From contig JAFPME010000011.1 of the NCBI GenBank assembly GCA_017402445.1, positions 62,001-126,000 on the forward strand: a stretch of 64,000 nt of DNA, read 5' to 3'. Below the pieces are notes generated by a model that was not told where the DNA came from, searched no databases, and was given only the letters and a program-made list of their open reading frames with translations. Position 1 is the first letter of the stretch. Every line of letters begins with the position of its first letter. This DNA comes from Prevotella sp. (GTDB lineage Bacteria > Bacteroidota > Bacteroidia > Bacteroidales > Bacteroidaceae). Made by a program: the position numbers and the translations under genes. Positions 56,902 through 64,000 of this stretch are shown piece after piece.

Positions 56902-59900
56902 ATGAAAAAAACAAGCGAAAAGAATTTACTGAACCGGTACCGCTGGCTGCAACGCCTGCTCTTCATCGGTTTGCTGGCAATCTGCTCCACCGCAGTCATG
57001 GCGCAGAGCAAGGTGTCAGGTAAAGTGGTTGACGCTTCTGGCGAACCGGTCATCGGAGCCAGCGTCATGGTCAAGGGGTCTTCCATCGGAGCCATTACCG
57101 ACTTCGACGGAAACTTCACAGTCACCGACGTGCCTTCAAATGCCACGTTGGTCATCTCTTATGTGGGCTACTACACGCAGAACATCCGCCTCAAAGGAGA
57201 GTCAACGCTGAACGTTACCATGGAGGAAGACCGACAACAGCTCGACGAAGTGGTCGTTGTCGGTTACGGTGTGCAGCGCAAGAGCGACGTCACGGGTGCC
57301 CTCACACGCGTGGGTGAAAAAGAATTGAATACGAAGCCCGTAACAAACGCCTTCGAGGCACTCCAGGGTAAGGCGGCCGGTGTCGACATTACCACCAGCG
57401 AACGACCGGGCACCGTAGGCAGTATCAGGATCCGCGGTACGCGTTCTATCTCTGCCGACCAAGGTCCTCTCTACGTCGTCGACGGCGTTCCCTTGCAGTC
57501 TGGCGGCATCGAGACACTCAACCCGCGCGACATCGAGAGCATCGACATCCTCAAAGACGCCTCTTCGACTGCTATCTACGGTAGCCGTGGCGCAAACGGT
57601 GTCGTACTCGTCACTACCAAGCGCGGACAGGAAGGCAAAATGCAGGTGAGCTACGCCGGATCGATGACCTTCGAGAAAATAGTGGACAAGAGTCCGGCCA
57701 TGAAAGCCAGCGACTACATCACGTGGCGCCGCTGGGCAAAGTACAATCAAGATCCCAAAAACTACACGCCGGGCGACCAACCGACCATCGAACAGGACAA
57801 GACCTTCTTTGAAGGCGATGCAATAGCACTCGCCAACGTCATGAAAGGATGGGAAAGCGGGACTTGGGACGGCTCCAAAGTGACCGATACCGACTGGACC
57901 GACTTCGTCACCCGCACCGGCATCACGCAGGAACACACCATCAGTGCACGCGGCGGCGCCAAGAATCTTGCAGGATTCGTGTCGTTTGGATACATGAACA
58001 ACAAGGGAACACAGAAGGGACAGAACTACGAACGCTACAACCTCACTGCCACGGCCGACGTGCAGGGCACGAAGTGGTTCAAGGCCGGAGGCTCCATCAA
58101 CGCTTCTTACGGCGTGCAGAAATACGGATATTCCGTTCCTTACGGCACAAGCACGGGTGCCAAGGAGCTCTACAGCGCTGCCAAGAGCATTCTACGCTAC
58201 ACGCTTCCTTACGATGACAACGGCGAAATCGTCCTCCAACCGGGCGGTTCCACCACCAATACCTATTCTATTATTGACGAGTGGAACAAGTCCAACGACC
58301 AGCGCGAGAACATCCGCGTGCTCGGTAGCTTTTATGCACAGGTGGACTTCGGACAGATTGTGGACGCACTCAACGGACTCCAGTACAAGATGCAGTTCGG
58401 ACCGGACTTCCGCTACTACCGTCGAGGCAACTTCCTCGACAGCTCTTCCATCAGCCGCGCAGGCGGTAAGAACTCGGCCAGCCGCAGCGATGAACGACAG
58501 TTCGCGTGGACACTGGACAATATGTTGCTCTACAACCGCATCTTCGGGCAGCATTCCTTCGGACTGACACTTCTCCAAAGTGCTTCAAAACGCAACAATG
58601 AGTCGAGCTCGATGAGTGAACTGGGCGTCACCATCCCATCCTTCCTGTGGAACAACATGGGCGCCATCGACATCACAGACCCTGCTTACCAGGCATCCAT
58701 GGGCACCGGACTCACCGAATACGCGCTCTCTTCCTACATGATACGACTGAACTATGGCTTCATGGACCGCTACCTGCTCACAGCCTCTGCCCGTTGGGAC
58801 GGTTCTTCTGTGCTCGCCGAGGGTAACAAGTGGGACTTCTTCCCGTCAATGGCACTCGGATGGCGCATGGAACAGGAGGAATGGCTCAAGAACGTGAAGT
58901 GGATCGACCAGATGAAACTGCGTCTCGGTGTCGGTGTCACCGGCAACTCGGCCGTCGGACCTTACGGAACGCTCGGCGTCATCAGTTCCTACTGGATGCC
59001 CTTCAGCACCGGCAACACACAGATCTTCGTCACCAACGAGCCTTACTACACCAGCGGTGCCAACCTGATGCCGAACAAAAACCTCGGATGGGAAAAGACA
59101 ACGCAGTGGAACTTGGGTCTGGACTTCAGCTTCCTCAAGGGCCGTATCGGCGGTACCATCGATCTCTACACATCACGCACGAAGGATTTGCTCCTCAGCA
59201 TGAGCGTGCCTTCACTCTCGGGCTATCCTGCCATGATGGCAAACATCGGTCAGACGAAGAACAAAGGTATCGAAGTGACGCTCAATACCATCCCCGTCAT
59301 GACCAAGGACTTCGTGTGGAGCTCCAATCTGAACATGGCTTACCAAAAAGATGAAATCGTCGAACTGGCCAACGGCAAGGAAGACGACATCAACAACACG
59401 TGGTTCATCGGTGAGAGCATTGCTGTACACTTCGGTTACGAGAGCAACGGCTTGTGGCAGGAAAGCGATGCTGCCGAGATGGAGAAGTTCAACGCTAACG
59501 GACATAAGTTCACAGCAGGTAGCGTCAGACCCGTCGACCAGAACGGCGACTACAAGATTGATGCCGACGACCGCGTTATCCTCGGCAACAAGAATCCGCG
59601 ACTCACCGCCGGATGGAGCAACACCTTCACCTGGAAGGGCATCGAACTGTCCGTGGAGCTGCTCGGTCGCTTCAAGTACATGATCAGCACGGGCGGCGAA
59701 GGCCAGCTCGGTATGTACCAGCAGCGCGAGATTGACTACTGGACGCCCAACAACACAGGAGCAGAATGGCAGAAGCCCGTTTACAGTCAGGCCGGCGGCG
59801 ACAGCTATTCAGGTCTGCTCGGCTTCAAGGATGCTTCGTTCGTGAAGATCCGCAACCTCTCTCTGGGCTATAACTTCGACAAGAAACTGCTCAACAGCAT

Positions 59901-60039
59901 CGGCCTGAACGCCCTGAAAATATACGTCCAAGGCCGCAATCTCGGCATGCTTTCCTCGTCGGTCGACTTCATGGATCTCGACACGGGAGCCACATTCTTC
60001 AACCGTGGCTTCACCGTAGGTCTGCAAGTAGAGTTTTAA
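56902..60039 (+). CDS. SusC/RagA-family TonB-dependent outer-membrane transporter
   Basis: 1045 residues. It has a longer than usual lead (MKKTSEKNLLNRYRWLQR) before the hydrophobic signal ending AVMAQ. Carboxypeptidase-D-like domain (GKVVDASGEPVIGASVMVKG), LDEVVVVGYGVQRKSDVTGA, plug with IESIDILKDASSTAIYGSRG, barrel ending RGFTVGLQVEF with terminal Phe. Regulated in all likelihood by the divergent HTCS. The stop codon lies within the left arm of a palindrome that separates it from SusD. Confidence 0.95.
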   Translation: MKKTSEKNLLNRYRWLQRLLFIGLLAICSTAVMAQSKVSGKVVDASGEPVIGASVMVKGSSIGAITDFDGNFTVTDVPSNATLVISYVGYYTQNIRLKGESTLNVTMEEDRQQLDEVVVVGYGVQRKSDVTGALTRVGEKELNTKPVTNAFEALQGKAAGVDITTSERPGTVGSIRIRGTRSISADQGPLYVVDGVPLQSGGIETLNPRDIESIDILKDASSTAIYGSRGANGVVLVTTKRGQEGKMQVSYAGSMTFEKIVDKSPAMKASDYITWRRWAKYNQDPKNYTPGDQPTIEQDKTFFEGDAIALANVMKGWESGTWDGSKVTDTDWTDFVTRTGITQEHTISARGGAKNLAGFVSFGYMNNKGTQKGQNYERYNLTATADVQGTKWFKAGGSINASYGVQKYGYSVPYGTSTGAKELYSAAKSILRYTLPYDDNGEIVLQPGGSTTNTYSIIDEWNKSNDQRENIRVLGSFYAQVDFGQIVDALNGLQYKMQFGPDFRYYRRGNFLDSSSISRAGGKNSASRSDERQFAWTLDNMLLYNRIFGQHSFGLTLLQSASKRNNESSSMSELGVTIPSFLWNNMGAIDITDPAYQASMGTGLTEYALSSYMIRLNYGFMDRYLLTASARWDGSSVLAEGNKWDFFPSMALGWRMEQEEWLKNVKWIDQMKLRLGVGVTGNSAVGPYGTLGVISSYWMPFSTGNTQIFVTNEPYYTSGANLMPNKNLGWEKTTQWNLGLDFSFLKGRIGGTIDLYTSRTKDLLLSMSVPSLSGYPAMMANIGQTKNKGIEVTLNTIPVMTKDFVWSSNLNMAYQKDEIVELANGKEDDINNTWFIGESIAVHFGYESNGLWQESDAAEMEKFNANGHKFTAGSVRPVDQNGDYKIDADDRVILGNKNPRLTAGWSNTFTWKGIELSVELLGRFKYMISTGGEGQLGMYQQREIDYWTPNNTGAEWQKPVYSQAGGDSYSGLLGFKDASFVKIRNLSLGYNFDKKLLNSIGLNALKIYVQGRNLGMLSSSVDFMDLDTGATFFNRGFTVGLQVEF

Positions 60040-60102
60040 GCCCCCCCAAAGCCCCCGAGGGGGATATACCAGTCGCTTGGGCGTTGGTCGTTTGGGGGCT
60101 TA
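60037..60102. repeat. Nested GC palindrome between SusC and SusD genes
   Basis: TAAGCCCCCCCAAA (60037-60050) is complementary to TTTGGGGGCTTA (60091-60102) apart from two extra C. Inside is CCCCCGAGGGGG (60052-60063). No T-run follows, so it is not a standard terminator. In the mRNA it would form a strong hairpin between the two coding regions. Confidence 0.8.
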
Positions 60103-60137
60103 GTAATCAAGGAAAAGAATCTAAAAAAAAATTGTTT

Positions 60138-62312
60138 ATGAAATATATCAATCATAAGTTAGTATGCGGTGCTTTGTCGATGGTGGCCCTTCTGGGCACG
60201 ACCTCCTGCGGAGATGACTTCCTGAAGGAAGATGCAGGACACAAGGTTACGGATGCACTGCTAAACGACGAGACAGGAGCTCTGAAGATGGCAGCCGGTC
60301 TCTATGGTAACATACGCTGGCACTTCGGCTATGAATGGGCCTACGGCATCACACTCTACGGCTGCGACGAGTTCACAAATGGCGCCGACCTGACCTCGGA
60401 ATGCTGGAACACCTACGACCCGCGACTCAGTCCGCTCGATCTGACACCCGCCTTGGGTGCCGCCAACAAGAACTGTCCCGCCGTTTCGGCCCTTTGGGAC
60501 GAGATGTACTACGGCATTTCAACTGCCAACCTGGTCATTGACAAAGCCGCGAACGTGAAGAACGAGGACAGCCGCAATAAGGCAATGGGCGAAGCTTACT
60601 TCCTCCGCGGATACAACTACTACCGGTTGTTCGCCCAGTATGGCGGCGTTGTCCTGCAGACAGAGCCCGTCAACGGCGAGGTGAAGAAGGACTACGTGCG
60701 TGCCACAGAGGAAGAGACGCTCAATCAGGTCATCGCCGACCTGGAACAAGCCTACAACATGCTGCCCACCAAGAAGTGGCGCGGCAACGGAACGTGGACC
60801 AAATACACCGCTGCACACTTCCTGGCCAAAGCATTGCTGTTCCGCCAGAGCGAGCGTTGCGCTTCGTGGGCTTCGAAATATGACAAGAACGCCGATCTGA
60901 ACCGCGTCATCACCCTCTGCGACGAGGTCATCGCTGCCTGCCCGTTAGCTCCCGACTACTGGGATCTCTACGCCCGCTGGACCGGTGTTGACTGCAAGAA
61001 TGAGGGCTTGGATGAGATTCTGATGGCTGCCGAGCACAACGAAGACAATACGACACAGGGACGTTTCGGCAACCGTACCTATAACTACTTCGACCCGCAG
61101 TTCTCCAACTTCTCCGGTGCATGGGTGCAGCGCGGACAGTATATCGGCGGCATGGACTTCCAGCGCTGCCGTCCTACGGAGTACACCTACGCGGTCTTCG
61201 ACAATGTGAACGACGCCCGCATGTGGAAAACGTTCAAGACGGTCTACGGTCTGAACAACATCGCCGTGACAAAGCAGGACCCCAACACGAAGAAAACCGT
61301 CTACGACACTGAGAAAGTAGCTGCCGACAACGGCATCGACGTCTCGCAGGTGCCGCATATCGGTGACGAGGGCATCATCTTCATCCTCAACAAGAAGGAC
61401 GATGCACGCTTCGATAACAACCAATACGGAACGTTCGGACGCGGCGGCGTGGCTCACTCGTTCGTCAATCCGCTCACCGGCAAGTGGGTTCCCAATGCTT
61501 TCGTCGTCTACCAAAACGGCAAGTATGTGCTCAACACCTACAACGGCTCACCCAGCAGCACCAACGTGTTCTGTGGCATCAACAAAACCGCCGACGGTTC
61601 GCGCACGGCCGAGAAGGGCGATGCCCACCGCGACGTCATCATGGCACGCTCAGGCGAGACCTATCTCGTCAAGGCTGAGGCCCAAGTACGCCTGGGCAAC
61701 TATCAGGGAGCCATCAACACGGTGAACATCCTGCGTGCACGTGGACAGTGGAAGCAGGGCGAAGACCGCAGCTACTACACCGACGGATCGATGGCATTCC
61801 TCGCTGCCGACGGCGGAGACAAGGACAACTCCACGGCTACGGCTAACGCTGTGAAGAAGAACAAGAACGAAGTGGGCGACGTGCTCAACAACACCGAGGC
61901 CTACTACGCTTCGATGACGCACAAGAATACTTACTACCTGTCCACCGGCATCGATGTGACCACCGAGCCTTCCGACCTACAAATAAAGAGCTACACGCAG
62001 CTGCCAGCAGAAGACGAGGCCATCCTGCAGGCCATCGGCGCCTCAAGCGAGTACGACCGCATGCTGAACTTCATCTTCAACGAGCGTACACGTGAGCTGC
62101 TCGGCGAATGGAACCGCTGGGACGAGCTGAGCCGTGCTGGTCTGCTGATCAGACGTGCGAAGGCTTTCAACCCCGAAGCCGCCCCGAACATCACTGCCGG
62201 CAAGCACGAACTGCGCCCCATTCCGCAGAAATTCATCGACACGCTTCAGAATCCCGACGGAACAAACCTGAGCGATGATGCGAAGAAGGCATGGCAGAAT
62301 CCTGGCTATTAA
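60138..62312 (+). CDS. SusD/RagB-family surface binding lipoprotein (long form)
   Basis: 724 residues from the ATG at 60138 (MKYINHKLVCGALSMVALLG); the frame extends to 60084 through the repeat region without signal character. Lipobox LLGTTSC then GDDFLKEDAGHK. SusD helices: NKAMGEAYFLRGYNYYRLFA, SGETYLVKAEAQVRLGNYQG, NFIFNERTRELLGEWNRWDE. It is about 150 residues longer than the other two SusD proteins here; the extra length is in the middle and C-terminal half (GNRTYNYFDPQFSNFSGAW, the region around 580-650 rich in N, K, D and T). It lies 98 bases after SusC across a strong palindrome. Confidence 0.93.
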   Translation: MKYINHKLVCGALSMVALLGTTSCGDDFLKEDAGHKVTDALLNDETGALKMAAGLYGNIRWHFGYEWAYGITLYGCDEFTNGADLTSECWNTYDPRLSPLDLTPALGAANKNCPAVSALWDEMYYGISTANLVIDKAANVKNEDSRNKAMGEAYFLRGYNYYRLFAQYGGVVLQTEPVNGEVKKDYVRATEEETLNQVIADLEQAYNMLPTKKWRGNGTWTKYTAAHFLAKALLFRQSERCASWASKYDKNADLNRVITLCDEVIAACPLAPDYWDLYARWTGVDCKNEGLDEILMAAEHNEDNTTQGRFGNRTYNYFDPQFSNFSGAWVQRGQYIGGMDFQRCRPTEYTYAVFDNVNDARMWKTFKTVYGLNNIAVTKQDPNTKKTVYDTEKVAADNGIDVSQVPHIGDEGIIFILNKKDDARFDNNQYGTFGRGGVAHSFVNPLTGKWVPNAFVVYQNGKYVLNTYNGSPSSTNVFCGINKTADGSRTAEKGDAHRDVIMARSGETYLVKAEAQVRLGNYQGAINTVNILRARGQWKQGEDRSYYTDGSMAFLAADGGDKDNSTATANAVKKNKNEVGDVLNNTEAYYASMTHKNTYYLSTGIDVTTEPSDLQIKSYTQLPAEDEAILQAIGASSEYDRMLNFIFNERTRELLGEWNRWDELSRAGLLIRRAKAFNPEAAPNITAGKHELRPIPQKFIDTLQNPDGTNLSDDAKKAWQNPGY

Positions 62313-62388
62313 AAACTCAAGTTATCTTTGTTTCTTTAACACATTAGTTATACATTAATTAGTTAGTATCATTTGTTTGCAAAGCGAG

Positions 62389-62416
62389 AGGCTGCGTCGA
62401 GAGGCGCAGCCTTCAT
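62389..62416 (+). terminator. Hairpin after SusD, possible partial terminator
   Basis: AGGCTGCG (62389-62396) pairs with CGCAGCCT (62405-62412), followed by TCATTTC. Weak T-run; a TATCTTTG box at 62323-62330 lies upstream of it, so the next gene may be read through or have its own start. Confidence 0.6.
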
Positions 62417-62486
62417 TTCAAAAAAACGAAGAATGATACAATAACCAAGCGCTTTGCGGCGTTTTTCAATTAAAACCATTGAACCT

Positions 62487-64000
62487 ATGATGAAACGAGT
62501 ATTATTATTCACGACGCTCTTTTGGTGTACCCTTTCAGCTGTCTTCGGACAGGACGCCAGCGACCTGTCACGTCACGATTTCCTCTATGCAGGACAGAGC
62601 AAACGCATGCGCATGTTCATCGTCAAGGACGGACACGTGGACTGGTCCTACGAAGACAAGCAACGTAAAGGTGAAATCAGCGATGCCGTACTGCTGACCG
62701 ACGGTCACATTCTCATTGCCCACCAGTTCGGTGTCGTTGAGATGGATGCACAGGGAAACACTGTCTGGAGCTACGACGCACCTGAAGGAACCGAAATACA
62801 TACCGTGCAGCCCATCGGATCGTCGCATGTGCTCTTCGTACAGAACGGCCGACCGGCCAAAGTGGTGGTCATGGACATGCCTTCAAAGGCCGTCGTGCAG
62901 GAATTCACGTTGCCGACGAGCGAACGCGGATCGGTGCACGGCCAGTTCCGTAACGCCCGACTCAGCTCGCGCGGCACCCTGCTCGTGGCCAATATGGGAC
63001 TGGGCCGCGTCAGCGAATATGCCAGCAGCGGCAACGAGATAGGCCGTTGGGACATCGAAGGCCCGTGGTCTGTCACCGAGACAGAGAAGGGCAACCTGCT
63101 CATTGTGGCCCGCAAGGGCGTGGTGCGCGAGATTTCGCGCGAAGGCAAGACCCTGTGGGAGACCAACACCAACAACTTCGGCATCAGTCAGCCGCAGAAA
63201 GTGGTCCGTCTGAAGAACGGGAATATGATCATCAACAACTGGTACAACGAGTGGAACAAGACACCGATGGACACGCTCCATGCCCCGTTGCAGGCCGTCG
63301 AGATTGACCGCGAGGGCAAAGTGGTGTGGAAACTGTGTTCATGGAAGGAGCCCGACCTCGGCCCGTCGACCACCATTCAGCCGCTGAACCAAGCAACCGA
63401 CCGCAGTCGCCTGTTCTTCGGCGACCTGAACGGACGCAGACCGAACCTTTTCGTGGGCCCGAACCAACCCATCGGCGAGGGCCGTGGCATCCATCCGGGC
63501 CGCGTGGCATGGATCCACTCACCGGGTGTGGCGAAGTGGGACGGCCGTACAGGTCTCTGGGTGGAGGACCGTTGGAACGATCAGCAGAAGGCTGACGCGA
63601 TGATGCGGCAGGCTGTCACCATGCTGACGGGCGAAAACGACGCCAAGAAGGCGTGGAAAGCACTGTTCCGCCACTTCAACCGCGAGCACGGGCGCGGTAA
63701 CCGGGGCTACAAGCGCGGCGAAAAGATAGCTGTGAAGCTGAACCTGAACAACGCCATCACGCACCGCGACACCATCGAACTAAACTCTTCGCCCTTCACT
63801 ACGCTGGCACTGGTGCGCTCGTTGGTGCGCGACGGCGGCGTCCGCCAGCAGGACATCATTCTCTGCGAGCCCAGCCGTGCCATCACCGACAGCATATATA
63901 ATAAGGTGAACCGCGAGTTCCCCGGCGTCATCTTCATCGACAACATCGGCGGTGAAGGCCGTCAGAAGTGCGAATACTACCCCGAACAGATAACGTATTC
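62487..64000 (+). CDS. Exported beta-propeller protein fused to a DUF362 domain (runs off the window)
   Basis: At least 504 residues, open at the window end. Start MMKRVLLFTTLFWCTLSAVF GQ, with a signal peptide; the second ATG three bases on is equally good. Residues about 25-280 read as propeller blades with repeated patterns (DAVLLTDGHILIAHQFGVVE, MDAQGNTVWSYDAP, VVRLKNGNMIINNW, IDREGKVVWKLCSW), like PQQ- or arylsulfotransferase-type propellers. From about 360 (EDRWNDQQKADAMMRQAV) and especially GEKIAVKLNLNN then SSPFTTLALVRSLVRDGG, DIILCEPSRAITD it matches DUF362, a domain often found with or near iron-sulfur proteins, of uncertain function. No cysteine cluster is visible in the part present. 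It follows SusC and SusD, so it probably acts on or reports the same substrate. Confidence 0.8.
   Translation, partial: MMKRVLLFTTLFWCTLSAVFGQDASDLSRHDFLYAGQSKRMRMFIVKDGHVDWSYEDKQRKGEISDAVLLTDGHILIAHQFGVVEMDAQGNTVWSYDAPEGTEIHTVQPIGSSHVLFVQNGRPAKVVVMDMPSKAVVQEFTLPTSERGSVHGQFRNARLSSRGTLLVANMGLGRVSEYASSGNEIGRWDIEGPWSVTETEKGNLLIVARKGVVREISREGKTLWETNTNNFGISQPQKVVRLKNGNMIINNWYNEWNKTPMDTLHAPLQAVEIDREGKVVWKLCSWKEPDLGPSTTIQPLNQATDRSRLFFGDLNGRRPNLFVGPNQPIGEGRGIHPGRVAWIHSPGVAKWDGRTGLWVEDRWNDQQKADAMMRQAVTMLTGENDAKKAWKALFRHFNREHGRGNRGYKRGEKIAVKLNLNNAITHRDTIELNSSPFTTLALVRSLVRDGGVRQQDIILCEPSRAITDSIYNKVNREFPGVIFIDNIGGEGRQKCEYYPEQITY

Overview
The window is chromosomal DNA from a Bacteroidales bacterium, most likely Prevotella or a close relative (Prevotellaceae). 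The main signs are Bacteroidetes promoters (TTTG, about 20 bases, then TAnnTTTGC), SusC/SusD pairs, a hybrid two-component regulator, type III glutamine synthetase, the LL-DAP aminotransferase route to lysine and cell wall, and several exported proteins ending in a type IX secretion-like sorting tail. Coding sequence is moderately GC rich with strongly biased third positions, which creates many long but meaningless antisense frames.

Layout. 1-3186: recO (partial) diverges from tRNA-Glu, followed by rpsT and gyrB. 3500-10107: a periplasmic or envelope block of a SagB-type nitroreductase lipoprotein, a TlpA-like thioredoxin, a DUF6029 barrel, an Omp28-type lipoprotein and two secreted proteins, one of them Omp28-like. 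10358-17839: dapF, dapL, glutamine synthetase III, a short sigma-70 factor and a GH2 glycosidase. 17945-18336: an unusual intergenic tract with two blocks of repeats at a 22-base period followed by two very strong hairpins. 18347-26579: a GH51 arabinofuranosidase on the minus strand, two tandem M6-family metalloproteases and an SASA/CE6-type acetylesterase.

26670-44293 is all minus strand and holds two SusC/D operons. One (37352-44158) is SusC, SusD and a surface lipoprotein. The other (26733-37005) is SusC, SusD, a zinc metallopeptidase lipoprotein, a DUF4302 lipoprotein and a secreted protein, with no glycosidase, so peptide or protein capture is a fair guess. 44521-52499: a large GH2 beta-galactosidase, an AT-rich spacer with a third 22-base repeat block, RNase HII, and a WYL regulator overlapping a third M6 protease. 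52489-64000: a full hybrid two-component regulator diverging from SusC, SusD and a beta-propeller/DUF362 protein that runs off the end.

Taken together the region is dominated by envelope and extracellular nutrient acquisition: outer-membrane transporters, their binding lipoproteins, exported hydrolases and proteases, and local regulators, set among a few housekeeping genes. The most unusual DNA-level signal is the set of three intergenic repeat blocks of unrelated sequence that share the same 22-base period.
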